From the NCBI RefSeq assembly GCF_014280075.1, contig NZ_CP047950.1:1550001-1614000 (forward strand): a stretch of DNA of 64,000 bases. Reading direction: 5' to 3'. The position numbers were made by a program, and so were the translations under genes. The notes under the pieces are model-generated. The model was not told where the DNA came from. It did no database searches and saw nothing but the letters and a program-made list of their open reading frames with translations. Positions 49,381 to 60,037 of the stretch are shown here, one piece after another; position 1 is the first letter of the stretch; every line of letters starts with the position of its first letter. The stretch is from Synechococcus sp. A15-62 (GTDB lineage Bacteria; Cyanobacteriota; Cyanobacteriia; PCC-6307; Cyanobiaceae).

Positions 49381-50532
49381 GTGGTCAAGGACTCTCCCAA
49401 GACACGGCAAACACTGAAGCTATTGCTTGTGGCCGCACGACATCATCTGTCGGGTCAGGACCTCCGTGCCCTGGTGCAGTTCCTGGAACGGGAAGACCTG
49501 GGCTTCGAAGTCACACTGCAGGTGGCCGATCCCGCCCAGCAACCTGAACTGCTTGAGCTGCATCGCCTCGTGGTGACGCCAGCGCTGATCAAACTCTCAC
49601 CGAACCCCAAACAGGTGTTCGCGGGAAGCAACATCCTTCAGCAACTCAAAGGATGGGTGCCCCGCTGGAAACAGGATGGTGTGGTGAGCGGCCTTGGCCT
49701 CAGCCTCAGACCGACCGAACTCGATGGAAGTCGCACCCAGAAGGAACTCCAGCTGGAAGATCAACTGCTGGTGCTGCGTCAGGAGAACGAGACGCTGATC
49801 GATCGCGTCAGCGCCCAGGAGCGCCTGTTGCGCATGGTGGCCCACGAACTGCGCACCCCACTCACGGCAGCGGCGTTGGCCCTGCAAAGCCAGAAGCTGG
49901 GCCAGATCGATATGGATCGCTTTCAGGATGTGATCACCCGGCGCCTGCAAGAGATGGAGGCCCTCTCGAAGGATTTGCTGGAGGTGGGCACCACCCGGTG
50001 GGAAACCCTGTTCAACCCGCAGCGGCTTGACCTGGCCAGCGTTTCAGCCGAAGTGATCCTCGAGCTCGAAAAATTGTGGCTGGGTCGCAACGTCGAAATC
50101 AAAACCGACATTCCCGCGGACCTGCCCAAGGTGTTTGCCGATCAGCGCCGCATGCGCCAGGTGCTGCTGAATCTCCTGGAAAACGCACTGAAATACACCG
50201 ACGACGGCGGGCACATTTCGCTCACGATGCTCCACCGCACCAGCCAGCGGGTGGAAGTGAGCGTTTGTGACAGCGGCCCAGGCATTCCGGAAACGGAACA
50301 GCAGCGGATTTTTCTGGATCGGGTGCGGCTGCCGCAAACCTCCGACCAAACCACCGGCTACGGCGTGGGGCTGGCTGTCTGCCGCCGCATCGTTGAAGTG
50401 CACGGCGGCAAGATCTGGGTGGTGTCGGACCCTGGCGAAGGTGCCTGCTTCACCTTCACGGTGCCGATCTGGCAAGGACAAGGTGTCGAATGGGGTCAAG
50501 CTGTCTTGACGGAGGGTCCGACCAAGCCCTAG
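49381..50532 (+). CDS. sasA: circadian-output sensor histidine kinase SasA
   Basis: 383 residues from a GTG at 49381. An N-terminal KaiB/thioredoxin-like domain (about 10-100, [21 protein letters not shown]), a dimerisation helix with the phospho-acceptor His155 in [12 protein letters not shown], and an HATPase_c domain with N box [12 protein letters not shown] and G boxes SGPGIPE and GYGVGLAV. SasA binds KaiC and phosphorylates RpaA to set the output rhythm. The kai and rpaA genes are not in the window. Confidence 0.9.
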   Translation: MVKDSPKTRQTLKLLLVAARHHLSGQDLRALVQFLEREDLGFEVTLQVADPAQQPELLELHRLVVTPALIKLSPNPKQVFAGSNILQQLKGWVPRWKQDGVVSGLGLSLRPTELDGSRTQKELQLEDQLLVLRQENETLIDRVSAQERLLRMVAHELRTPLTAAALALQSQKLGQIDMDRFQDVITRRLQEMEALSKDLLEVGTTRWETLFNPQRLDLASVSAEVILELEKLWLGRNVEIKTDIPADLPKVFADQRRMRQVLLNLLENALKYTDDGGHISLTMLHRTSQRVEVSVCDSGPGIPETEQQRIFLDRVRLPQTSDQTTGYGVGLAVCRRIVEVHGGKIWVVSDPGEGACFTFTVPIWQGQGVEWGQAVLTEGPTKP

Positions 50533-50579
50533 TGTTCATAAGTGATCAGGAGCACAGATAGCTCGCTGATTACGGCCTC

Positions 50580-50652
50580 GCCCCCATCGTCTAGAGGCCT
50601 AGGACACCTCCCTTTCACGGAGGCGACAGGGGTTCGAATCCCCTTGGGGGTA
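50580..50652 (+). tRNA. tRNA-Glu (TTC)
   Basis: 73 bases with a seven-base acceptor stem (GCCCCCA pairs with TGGGGGT), the D-loop with GGCCTAGGA, an anticodon loop CTTTCAC with anticodon TTC, and the T-loop GTTCGAATC. No CCA is encoded. It reads GAA and GAG. In cyanobacteria charged tRNA-Glu also feeds tetrapyrrole synthesis. A terminator follows 27 bases later. Confidence 0.95.
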
Positions 50653-50679
50653 TGACGTCATCATCGAACATGTTTTGGT

Positions 50680-50708
50680 GATGAATTGAGTACAAGTTCA
50701 TCTTTTTT
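50680..50708 (+). terminator. terminator after tRNA-Glu
   Basis: GATGAATTG (50680-50688) pairs with CAAGTTCATC (50693-50702; one bulged G) around an AGTA loop, followed by six T. The spacing just past the tRNA suits its transcript end. Confidence 0.7.
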
Positions 50709-50781
50709 GCGGCGCTCTCCAGGCACTAGAACTTGCTGTTCGTTGAAGGCGGATTGAAATCTCTGAGATTTCGCTGTTCGA

Positions 50782-51303
50782 TCAGCCGTTTCTGCGGTGG
50801 GCTTCCTGCACAACAGCATTGAGGTTGCTGGAGAGATCGTCCCGCAGCCGCTCCTCGATCAGACCGATCGGCATGCCAAGACAGCCTTGAACCTTCAGCT
50901 CGTACAGCAATGAACTGCCGTCAGGACGATGACGGATCTGCCAGGAGCCTTCAAAACGTCGGAAATCACCTTTCACCATGCGGAACTGCAGGAGCCCGTC
51001 CTGGCGGTATTCCGTCAGCTCCAACTGAACCTGGGCTGAGAAGCGAAGCCCCAGCAACTGCTGACTGCCCACCTGTTGGAGCCGCACCGTCTGCCCCTGG
51101 CGCTGGATCAACTCACTGGTGCTGAGGTTGGGGATGAAACGGGACAGATTCTCGTAATCCGTCAGCACATCCCAGAGCAGCTGAACGGGCAGTGAGGATT
51201 TGAGTTCAGCGGCCAGACGACGCGTCCCTTGGGGCAGCCGCTCCATGGTCTGCTCAATCGCAGTCACTGAATCTGCGGAGGTTTGAAGCCCTCGTCCAAA
51301 CAT
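50782..51303 (-). CDS. SRPBCC/Coq10-like lipid-binding fold protein
   Basis: 173 residues from the ATG at 51303 (a TTG at 51321 adds six). The START-like pattern is visible: LPVQLLWDVLTDYENLSRFIPNL near 40-62, then beta strands, then a C-terminal helix (ERLRDDLSSNLNAVVQEA). Cyanobacterial relatives are called cyclase/dehydrase or DUF1997-like. It binds a hydrophobic ligand or membrane lipid; substrate unknown. Divergent from petH. Confidence 0.75.
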   Translation of the reverse strand: MFGRGLQTSADSVTAIEQTMERLPQGTRRLAAELKSSLPVQLLWDVLTDYENLSRFIPNLSTSELIQRQGQTVRLQQVGSQQLLGLRFSAQVQLELTEYRQDGLLQFRMVKGDFRRFEGSWQIRHRPDGSSLLYELKVQGCLGMPIGLIEERLRDDLSSNLNAVVQEAHRRNG

Positions 51304-51437
51304 TGTCTGGGGGAAAACCAAAAGAGACGCCGAGATGAGGGGCCGAACTTGAGGATCTTAAGGAGGTCGCCTGAATCACATCAGATTCTGTTCCGAACAG
51401 CAACCTTTTTGTGTGAAATCAAAGGCCACGCCTATAG

Positions 51438-52655
<1,218 letters not shown>

Positions 52656-52694
52656 TCGATCCAGCTCTGATCAATCAGCCATCAATCGTTTCCA

Positions 52695-52722
52695 GTCCAC
52701 CCCGCGGGGTGGACTTTTTTTT
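52695..52722 (+). terminator. Rho-independent terminator of petH
   Basis: GTCCACCCC (52695-52703) pairs with GGGGTGGAC (52706-52714), followed by an eight-base T run at 52715-52722. It lies about 40 bases after the petH stop. Confidence 0.9.
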
Positions 52723-52823
52723 GGGTTGGCAACAAACGCTGACACCAACACGGAAACAAAGCGGCGAGTCCATGTCTGTTGCCGGTTCCGTGCCTAAACC
52801 AGCGTCAGAAGCCTGGACACTCC

Positions 52824-54347
52824 ATGGTCGCCACGATGACGAACCCCCTCAGGGTTGGACTGCGTCAGGAGCGCGTGATCGCGCCCCAGTGTCTGGTGAT
52901 CTTCGGCGCCAGCGGTGATCTGACCCACCGCAAGCTGGTGCCAGCCCTGTTTGAACTGTTCAAGCAACGGCGTCTGCCCAGTGAGTTCGCCCTGCTGGGC
53001 TGTGCCCGACGGCCGTGGAGTGACGAGGAGTTCCGCGGAAAGATGGCGGAGGCACTCGCCAGCACGATCGAGGACGATCCCCAGGCCTGGGAGCAGTTCG
53101 TCGGCAAACTGTTCTACGAACCCGTTGACCTTCAACAACCACAGGATGTGGTGCGGCTGGGCACACGGCTGGAGCAGATCGATCAACAGTGCGCCACCCG
53201 CGGCAACCGCACCTTCTATCTCTCCGTTTCCCCGAAGTTCTATGGCAGTGGTTGCCGTTCACTGGCCGACGCTGGCCTGTTGAAGGACCCCAAACGCAGC
53301 CGCGTGGTGATCGAAAAACCCTTCGGACGCGACTACGGCAGTGCCCAGGCCCTCAATCGTGTGGTGCAGGCCTGCGGTCAGGAGAACCAGATCTTTCGCA
53401 TCGACCATTACCTGGGCAAGGAAACCGTCCAGAACATCATGGTTCTGCGCTTTGCCAACACGATCTTCGAGCCGATCTGGAACCGCAATTACATCTCCAG
53501 TGTTCAGATCACCGCCGCTGAAACGGTTGGCGTGGAAGAACGGGCCGGGTACTACGAATCGGCCGGTGCCCTGCGGGACATGGTGCAGAACCACCTGACC
53601 CAGATGCTGGCGATCACCGCCATGGAACCGCCAGGGCGCTTTGACCCAGAAGCCATCCGCAACGAAAAAGCCAAGGTGCTGCAGGCCGCCCGCCTGGCCG
53701 ATGAACTCGAACCCTGGAACTGCTGCATCCGCGGCCAGTACGGACCCGGGGGTTCAGCCGAATCGCCCCTGGCCGGATACCGCCATGAACCCGGTGTGGA
53801 TCCCAACAGCACCACCGAGACCTACGTGGCGATGAAGCTGTTCATCGACAACTGGCGCTGGCAGGGGGTTCCGTTCTATGTGCGCACCGGCAAACGGCTG
53901 GCCAAACGCACGAGCGAGGTGGTGCTCACCTTCCGTGAAGCACCGGTGCATCTGTTTGATGCAGCAACCGGGGGACCCACCGCCAATCAACTGATCCTGC
54001 GCATCCAGCCCGATGAAGGGGCTGAATTCCGCTTCGAGGTGAAGTCACCCGGATCTGGCATGCGCAGCCGCCCCATCGACATGGAGTTCTCCTACGACGA
54101 ATCTTTCGGAGAGCCCTCCGATGAGGGCTATGTGCGGCTCCTGGCTGACGCCATGCTCAGCGACCCCACCCTGTTCACCCGCAGCGATGAGGTGGAAGCG
54201 GCGTGGCGGCTCTACACCCCGCTGCTGGAACTGATCGAAGACAGCCCCTGGCAGCTACCCGTTCATCCCTACGAATCCCGCACCTGGGGACCGGCCGCAG
54301 CGGACGCCCTGCTGGCGAAAGACGGACTGCTCTGGCGACGCCCCTGA
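52824..54347 (+). CDS. zwf: glucose-6-phosphate dehydrogenase
   Basis: 507 residues from the ATG at 52824 (earlier in-frame codons look non-coding). NADP motif FGASGDLTHRKL near 28-39, the substrate-binding active-site motif RIDHYLGKE near 194-202 with the catalytic His further on, and the family length. It runs the first oxidative pentose phosphate step, giving NADPH at night. It is followed by opcA (56-base gap), which activates it. Confidence 0.95.
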   Translation: MVATMTNPLRVGLRQERVIAPQCLVIFGASGDLTHRKLVPALFELFKQRRLPSEFALLGCARRPWSDEEFRGKMAEALASTIEDDPQAWEQFVGKLFYEPVDLQQPQDVVRLGTRLEQIDQQCATRGNRTFYLSVSPKFYGSGCRSLADAGLLKDPKRSRVVIEKPFGRDYGSAQALNRVVQACGQENQIFRIDHYLGKETVQNIMVLRFANTIFEPIWNRNYISSVQITAAETVGVEERAGYYESAGALRDMVQNHLTQMLAITAMEPPGRFDPEAIRNEKAKVLQAARLADELEPWNCCIRGQYGPGGSAESPLAGYRHEPGVDPNSTTETYVAMKLFIDNWRWQGVPFYVRTGKRLAKRTSEVVLTFREAPVHLFDAATGGPTANQLILRIQPDEGAEFRFEVKSPGSGMRSRPIDMEFSYDESFGEPSDEGYVRLLADAMLSDPTLFTRSDEVEAAWRLYTPLLELIEDSPWQLPVHPYESRTWGPAAADALLAKDGLLWRRP

Positions 54348-54403
54348 TAACGCACCTTCACAGCCCTGGTTCTCAGCTCTCCACGTCTCGTTCATCGGTC
54401 ACC

Positions 54404-55690
54404 ATGTCTCCTCAGCTCACCCTGCAAACCCCGCTGGAACTGGCCCCAGCGGAGGTGCCCCACTACCTCGAACAGCTCTGGTCCCCCGAGCAGCAGGGCA
54501 GCACAGGCACAGGGGCCAACACCTTCTGCCTGCTGATCTGGCAGCCCGCCTGGGCCGAGCAGCAATTGATCCGCAGTGGTCGTCTGTCGGGGCCGATCAC
54601 CGGACAGCAGTCCGCCCCCTTGATTGCTGCGGCACGCCAGGCGGTGCTGGACGCCGACCTTCCCCTCAGCACGCCGCCCCTGGATGGGACCGTGGTGAAG
54701 GCGGTGGCTGATTTTCAGGGACAGGCCAGTGCGGAAGACCTGCGTGGGCAGTACATCGATCCAGCCCTAAGCGCGCTGATGCCGCGACGCCTGATCACCC
54801 TGGCGCCAACCATCGATGCGGGGCAGCCCCTCGAAACACTCGTGGCCGCCTACTGCCCGCTGCCTGAGGAAGGGGGCGGTACCGCCGCCTGCGGCGATGT
54901 TGTGGTTCTGCGGGGCGGCCATAGCGCCCTGGGCGAAGGCCTGTCGATCCTCGAACCCTTGCTGCCGGCATCGATGCCCGCTTGGGTCTGGTGGAACGGC
55001 TGCATCGACGAAGCACCTGAGCTGATGCAGCGGCTCACCGGCGCACCACGCCGCCTGATCATCGACACCGCTCTGGGGAATCCCCATCAGTGCCTGGAGC
55101 TGCTGCGCAAACGCGTGGAGAGCGGCCAGGCGGTGAACGATCTCAACTGGCTGCGGTTGCGCAGCTGGCGCGAGACCTTGGCCATGGTGTTCGATCCGCC
55201 GCAACGGCGTGATGCCCTGAGCCACATCACCCGCCTCGACATCGATGTTGAGGGGCATCACCCCGCCCAAGGGCTGCTGCTGGCCGCCTGGATCGCCGAT
55301 CGACTGGGCTGGACGCTGGTGTCGACCGCTGCGGTCGAGAACGGCACCACCGCACTGTTCAAGCGCTCTGATGGCACCGAGGTGAACTTCCAACTGATGG
55401 CTGTGCCAGCAGCTCAGCCCAACGTGCACGCCGGCCAGATGGTGGGACTGCGGCTGATTGCTGAACCGGAGAACGGCCAGGGCGTGTGCGTGATTCTCTG
55501 CGCTGAATCCGGGGGCTGCATGCGTTTGGAGGGGGGAGGCATGGCCAACCTCGAACTGCATGAAGAAGTCGTTCCCGTGCAGCACGACACCCCTGAAATG
55601 GATGTGGCCCGCCTGCTGGGCGGCGGTCACGACAGCACCAACCCCCTGCTGGCCGCTGCAGCTCCGCTGGCTGCCAGGCTGCTGGGCTGA
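54404..55690 (+). CDS. opcA: glucose-6-phosphate dehydrogenase assembly protein OpcA
   Basis: 428 residues from the ATG at 54404. Cyanobacterial OpcA shares the landmarks seen here: the N-terminal PxLELAPAEVPHYLEQLW, the middle DAxDLPLSTPPLDGTVVKAVADF-like stretch and the C-terminal EGGGMANLELHEE. It is the redox-responsive activator and assembly factor for Zwf, and follows zwf in most cyanobacteria. Two small Cys clusters (GDVVVL region and ILCAESGGC) may mediate thioredoxin control. Confidence 0.9.
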   Translation: MSPQLTLQTPLELAPAEVPHYLEQLWSPEQQGSTGTGANTFCLLIWQPAWAEQQLIRSGRLSGPITGQQSAPLIAAARQAVLDADLPLSTPPLDGTVVKAVADFQGQASAEDLRGQYIDPALSALMPRRLITLAPTIDAGQPLETLVAAYCPLPEEGGGTAACGDVVVLRGGHSALGEGLSILEPLLPASMPAWVWWNGCIDEAPELMQRLTGAPRRLIIDTALGNPHQCLELLRKRVESGQAVNDLNWLRLRSWRETLAMVFDPPQRRDALSHITRLDIDVEGHHPAQGLLLAAWIADRLGWTLVSTAAVENGTTALFKRSDGTEVNFQLMAVPAAQPNVHAGQMVGLRLIAEPENGQGVCVILCAESGGCMRLEGGGMANLELHEEVVPVQHDTPEMDVARLLGGGHDSTNPLLAAAAPLAARLLG

Positions 55691-55704
55691 TCCGCGTCTG
55701 AGCC

Positions 55705-57132
55705 ATGGCCGCTGTCATCGCTGCACCAGCCAGTGGCAGCGGCAAAACCCTGCTGAGCCTGGCGCTGTTGAGCTGGGCGCAGCAGAGCGGACGCCGAATC
55801 CAGGCCTTCAAGGTGGGACCGGACTATCTCGATGCCCAGCTGCTCAGCCAGGCCTCCGGTCTTCCCTGCCGCAATCTCGATCTCAATCTCTGCGGGGAAA
55901 CCTGGGTTCGCCAGGCGTTTCACGGTTATGGAGGCGCCTCTGAGCTGACCCTCGTGGAAGGGGTGATGGGGCTCTTCGATGGCATCGGCAGCAGCAGCAC
56001 CGGCAGCACGGCTGACGTGGCCCGCTTGCTGGACCTGCCGGTGGTGCTGGTGCTGGATGCCGGCGGTCAGGCCGCCTCCCTCGGCGCCATCGTGCGCGGA
56101 TTCCGCGACCACGATCCCCAGCTGTGCATCGCCGGTGTGGTGCTCAACAAGGTCAGCAGCCCCAGGCACCGGGAGCTACTGGCCGAGGTGCTGGAGCGCA
56201 TGGAAGTGCCGTTGCTGGGCTGCCTGCCGCGCAGCGAAGCCCTGGCCTTGCCGGGTCGTCATCTCGGCTTGGCCCCGGCCCATGAATTGGAAGACCCCGA
56301 GCAGCGACGCCAGGCCTGGGCCGCTCTGGCCAGCCAGCACCTGAACCTGGAACGCCTGATCCACCTGCTGCAGGCGCCCCGCCCCGAGCCGCATCCTTTG
56401 GCCCACATCCCCGTGGAGCAGGGCCAGCCCCTGCCGGTGGCTCTGGCCAGTGATGCCGCCTTTCACTTCCGCTACCAGGAAACCAGTGAACTGCTGGAGC
56501 ACATGGGCATGCCTGTGCTGCGCTGGAGCCCCCTGGCCGATGAGGCCATCCCTGCAGACGCCAAGGGCCTGATCCTGCCGGGCGGTTTCCCCGAGCAGCA
56601 CGCCGCCCAGCTCAGCGGCTGCACGCGAAGCCTGAGCTCGCTCCGTTCGTTCGTGCAGCAGCGACCGCTCTACGCCGAATGCGGCGGGATGCTGGTGCTC
56701 GGAAACCAGCTGACCGACCTCGATGGCACCAGCCACCGCATGGCGGGCCTGCTTCCCTTCACAGCCCAGCGTGGCCCGCTGCAGGTGGGCTACCGCCGGC
56801 TACAGGCGCGGCGGGACAGCCCAGTGGTGGAGAGCGGTCAGCAGCTGGTGGGCCACGAATTTCACCGCTGGGAACTGCACAGCAACCGGCCGGCCTCCGA
56901 CAGATCAGTGCTGTGGGACATTGAAGGATGGAAAGTGCGTCGACATTCGGAAGGATGGGTCGATCAGACGGTTCACGCGAGCTGGGTTCACCTGCACTGG
57001 GCAAGCTCTACGACGATCTGCTCCCGATGGCGCGCCGCGCTCGAAGCCGGGGAGAAGCGATCTCAAAACGCTTCGTCAGCCGGCAGCAACCGCCGCGAAT
57101 CCAACCCTTCTCCGAACGCTGGCGCTGGGTGA
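55705..57132 (+). CDS. cobB: cobyrinate a,c-diamide synthase
   Basis: 475 residues. P-loop region APASGSGKTLLS at 7-18, the DRADA-like KVGPDYLDAQL segment at 38-48, the glutamine amidotransferase domain with LYAECGGMLVLG (nucleophile Cys) near 327-338, and the terminal THASWVHLHW-type His motif (VHASWVHLHW). It amidates cobyrinate in B12 synthesis. The last 25 codons (beyond RWRAALEAG) are Ser/Asn-rich and overlap the acylphosphatase region, so they may be an unusual extension. Confidence 0.9.
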   Translation: MAAVIAAPASGSGKTLLSLALLSWAQQSGRRIQAFKVGPDYLDAQLLSQASGLPCRNLDLNLCGETWVRQAFHGYGGASELTLVEGVMGLFDGIGSSSTGSTADVARLLDLPVVLVLDAGGQAASLGAIVRGFRDHDPQLCIAGVVLNKVSSPRHRELLAEVLERMEVPLLGCLPRSEALALPGRHLGLAPAHELEDPEQRRQAWAALASQHLNLERLIHLLQAPRPEPHPLAHIPVEQGQPLPVALASDAAFHFRYQETSELLEHMGMPVLRWSPLADEAIPADAKGLILPGGFPEQHAAQLSGCTRSLSSLRSFVQQRPLYAECGGMLVLGNQLTDLDGTSHRMAGLLPFTAQRGPLQVGYRRLQARRDSPVVESGQQLVGHEFHRWELHSNRPASDRSVLWDIEGWKVRRHSEGWVDQTVHASWVHLHWASSTTICSRWRAALEAGEKRSQNASSAGSNRRESNPSPNAGAG

Positions 57133-57380
57133 TCGAAGGCCGCGTTCAGCGGGTGGGGTTCCGCGCCAGCTGCAATCGGCGTGCCCTGGATCTCGGCATC
57201 AGCGGCTGGGTGCGCAACCTGAGTGATGGCCGCGTGGAAGTGCAGGCCGAAGGGCCACCGCTGGCCTTGTCTGAACTGCGGGCCTGGTGCGAGGTCGGGC
57301 CGCCGGGCGCCCGGGTGGTGCGGGTGACCCCCAGCCAGCTCCCGATCACGGGCGACGACTGGTTTGAAGTGCGCTACTGA
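57129..57380 (+). CDS. acylphosphatase
   Basis: 83 residues from the GTG at 57129, which overlaps the cobB stop (GTGA). Key residues Arg12 (VQRVGFR) and Asn30 (GWVRNLSDG) have the family spacing of 18. With this start the first beta strand is cut short; an ATG at 57027 adds 34 residues including WRW-VIEG and restores it, but then overlaps cobB by 106 bases. The family hydrolyses acyl phosphates. The true start is open. Confidence 0.75.
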   Translation: MIEGRVQRVGFRASCNRRALDLGISGWVRNLSDGRVEVQAEGPPLALSELRAWCEVGPPGARVVRVTPSQLPITGDDWFEVRY

Positions 57381-57483
57381 GACACAGTGCGCGACTGAGA
57401 CATAGAGGCGAAAAGATTGGGAAGGAGCAGTCCGCGCTCCGCCCATCTCGCTACGGCTGAAGCAGGACCTTCGCGCCTGCCGC

Positions 57484-57828
57484 ATGCTCCGCTTCGGATT
57501 TGTCCTGTTGATCACTGCGCTGCCCCTGCTCGGCATGGAGGCCATGAGCACGCGACGGGAGACCACCAAGCAGGTGTTCGATTCCGCGGCACAAGCCCTC
57601 AACGCCTGTCAAAGCTGGCGGCTCAGGGAAGGACAGTTTTCGGCCCTGATTCCCGCCGCTGCACCGGTTTCAACGCAGGCGCGGCCTGTGCAGACCGACA
57701 TCCGCAGCTGCGAGGCCGATCTGGACCATGCGCTGGTGCTGGGACGCCGTTACAGCGTGGTGGCCGGCGTGCACTACAACAAAACGCTGCGGTCGCTGAA
57801 CCGCCCGATCCAGCGCACCTTTCCTTAG
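57484..57828 (+). CDS. hypothetical exported protein, 114 residues
   Basis: A signal peptide (MLRFGFVLLITALPLLGMEA) precedes a small domain with two Cys (NACQSW, RSCEAD), possibly a disulfide, and a helix (TTKQVFDSAAQALNAC). Function unknown; it is on the same strand as cobB but after a 100-base gap. Confidence 0.5.
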   Translation: MLRFGFVLLITALPLLGMEAMSTRRETTKQVFDSAAQALNACQSWRLREGQFSALIPAAAPVSTQARPVQTDIRSCEADLDHALVLGRRYSVVAGVHYNKTLRSLNRPIQRTFP

Positions 57829-57873
57829 ATGCTGCCAGATGGCAAAACTGGCGACTGAAGCCCCTGGCGTTTC

Positions 57874-57981
57874 TTGAGCAACTTCCTCGACACCAAAGAC
57901 AAAGCCTTCTGGAGAGCCCTGCTCGGCGTTGTGAGTTTGGGGGTGAGCATTGGTCTGGCGGCCCTGATCCTGCGACTCTGA
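57874..57981 (+). CDS. 35-residue single-pass membrane microprotein
   Basis: From a TTG at 57874. A charged start (MSNFLDTKDKAFWR) leads into one hydrophobic helix (about 15-33). The stop lies 21 bases before the start of the GAP/Sap-like membrane protein gene. Its form matches a small membrane subunit. Not recognised. Confidence 0.45.
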   Translation: MSNFLDTKDKAFWRALLGVVSLGVSIGLAALILRL

Positions 57982-58002
57982 GCTGAGCTCTGAGCAAGGC
58001 CC

Positions 58003-58584
58003 ATGGCGGAACCCCGGATCTGGACGGAACTGCTGACCTACGGGCTTGGCGTGGCGCTGTCGCCTATCCACATCGTTCTGCTGCTGTTGCTGCTGCTGGA
58101 CATGACCCATGGATCCGACCACCGCACCGGTCTGGATCTGATCGGCGGCGGAGCCTTGATCGCCCTGGGCAGTCGTGAACTGATCCGCGGGTTGCTGGAT
58201 GACGGAACAGCCCCTGCCTGGAGCGGCGCCGTGGATCGTTTCGCCGCGATGCCGCTTCCCTTGCTGTTGCTGATCAGCAGCGTCACAGAAGTGATTAGTC
58301 CCGACGACCTGTTGCTGTTCGCGAAAAGCGCCGCCGTGATCCTCGCTGCGCAATTGGCCCTCCAGGAGGAGATTGCCTGCAGCATCGGCTTCAGCACCGC
58401 CGCCACTGCTCTGCTGCTGGTTCCGTTCCTGGCGGTGTTGATCGGACGCCAGCGGGTTCTTCCGCTGCTGCAACGCGGCAAAACGACCCTGCTACGCCGG
58501 GGGGAGCTGGTGGTGGGAAGCCTCAGCTTCGGGCTGGGCTCCTATCTGAGCTGGCAGGGCATCAGCGGTTTGATGATCAACTGA
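58003..58584 (+). CDS. GAP/Sap-like polytopic membrane protein
   Basis: 193 residues with about six TM helices, arranged as two groups of three around a polar centre (RELIRGLLDDG). The pattern (GVALSPIHIVLLLLLLLDM, and the later FGLGSYLSWQGI) resembles Sap/GAP (sulfolipid-addressing) and LysE-like exporters. The transported solute is unknown. It converges with the RecD-like gene, one base past its stop. Confidence 0.65.
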   Translation: MAEPRIWTELLTYGLGVALSPIHIVLLLLLLLDMTHGSDHRTGLDLIGGGALIALGSRELIRGLLDDGTAPAWSGAVDRFAAMPLPLLLLISSVTEVISPDDLLLFAKSAAVILAAQLALQEEIACSIGFSTAATALLLVPFLAVLIGRQRVLPLLQRGKTTLLRRGELVVGSLSFGLGSYLSWQGISGLMIN

Positions 58585-58585
58585 T

Positions 58586-60037
58586 TCACTCGGAGTCCCG
58601 GGTGGTATCGAATTGGCGCTGCCAGGTGGCGCGCAGATCAGACGACGTCTCCCCGCCGAGCAACCAAACCCCCGTACGGGCCCGGGACACCGCGACGTAA
58701 CAGAGCTGCTGGCGGATGGCTGGATCGGCCCGGAACACATCCGGGGCCACAAAAACATCCCCGAAACTGCTGCCCTGACTGCGGTGCACCGTTAGCACCG
58801 CCGCGGGGCCAAGGGACGCGAAGGCATCGCGAATCAGGAAGTACTGCCGCCAAATCGAGCGACCGTTTTTCTTGCCGGCATCACGGGCCTGCTTGCGCAG
58901 GCGCTGCATCACCGCATCGAGCTCCTGCCGACCGGAGCTGCCAATCGGTGGCTGCAGGCGCAGGGTGAGCTCCAGGTCCCCCGCATTCACCGATGCGGAA
59001 AGGGTCTCGATCACCGGCACAGGCCCATCGGCGGAGGAGAGGCCGAAATCCGCCAGGTCACAGGACTCCGGCTTGACGTCCCGCACCGTCACTTCGCGGT
59101 TGGAGCCCAGCACCATGTCGGGTTCTTCGCCGGCCTCTTCGCCATCCCTTGAGGCCGGGGCCATCACCGCCGTGCGACTGATCAACACCTCACCAGGCAG
59201 CACCGGCATCTGATCCGCCATCTCCCCATGGATGGCCCGGCGTGCATGGGGCACCAGACGATCCAAGGTGCGGTTCGTGTAACAGAGGATGCGTGCGGCA
59301 TCGGGGTTGTCTTGCACCGAAGCCTCCCGCAAGGCACGCCGGGCCTGATCCAGCCACTCCCGTTGCACCAGGCTGCGCACCTGCCCCTGCGGGGATCGAA
59401 TCGGCGGCAGCAGCGGCGGCATCTGGCAGGGCAGGCGCCCCTCCCGCAGACCGGCCGCCAGCTGCAGCACCGGGCCTTGATGGCGCACCACCTGGGTCAA
59501 GCTGGCGGAACAGGACCGTTGCATAGCAAACACGGGACTGTTCGGCTCGCCCACCGGGGGCAACTGGGCCGGGTCGCCGACGAACACCAGACGGGTCTTG
59601 AACGGATGGGCGCACTGGAGGGCGATGCCCAACAGGGTGCTGTCCACCATCGAGGCTTCATCAATCAGCACAAGGCCCAGGTTCTCCAGGGCCATGGCCG
59701 TCTGCTCAGTCGGTTCGCAGAGTTCAGCGTCGGCAGAGCGCTTGAGCTTCAGCCGCAGCAGGCGATGGATGGTGGAGGGATACCAGGTGGGTTGGAGACC
59801 CTCCAACTCCAAGGCCTGGCGCAGGACACCCACCGCTTTGTGGGTTGGGGCCACGACGGTCCAGCACAAACCGCTGGCCTCCACCTGGCGCAGCAGGCGC
59901 ATGGAGAGGAAGGTCTTGCCGCTGCCGGCAAAACCACTGAGCACGAAGGGCGTGCCATCCACGGGCTGCTTCAGCCAGGCCGCAAAGGCGTCCGCCGCTT
60001 CCTGCTGATCAGCGGTGAGGTCCGCGGCAGCGGTCAC
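58586..60037 (-). CDS. RecD-like ATP-dependent DNA helicase
   Basis: 483 residues of helicase superfamily 1. Walker A is GFAGSGKT at 35-42; Walker B-like LVLIDEASMVD near 125-135; motif GDPAQLPPVGE near 153-163; the C-terminal VHRSQGSSFGDVFVA and VAVSRARTGVWLLGG match UvrD_C_2. It lacks an N-terminal RecBCD-type extension, so it is a short RecD2-like helicase. Role in recombination or repair. Its start overlaps the PAP2-like stop (ATGA). Confidence 0.88.
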   Translation of the reverse strand: MTAAADLTADQQEAADAFAAWLKQPVDGTPFVLSGFAGSGKTFLSMRLLRQVEASGLCWTVVAPTHKAVGVLRQALELEGLQPTWYPSTIHRLLRLKLKRSADAELCEPTEQTAMALENLGLVLIDEASMVDSTLLGIALQCAHPFKTRLVFVGDPAQLPPVGEPNSPVFAMQRSCSASLTQVVRHQGPVLQLAAGLREGRLPCQMPPLLPPIRSPQGQVRSLVQREWLDQARRALREASVQDNPDAARILCYTNRTLDRLVPHARRAIHGEMADQMPVLPGEVLISRTAVMAPASRDGEEAGEEPDMVLGSNREVTVRDVKPESCDLADFGLSSADGPVPVIETLSASVNAGDLELTLRLQPPIGSSGRQELDAVMQRLRKQARDAGKKNGRSIWRQYFLIRDAFASLGPAAVLTVHRSQGSSFGDVFVAPDVFRADPAIRQQLCYVAVSRARTGVWLLGGETSSDLRATWQRQFDTTRDSE

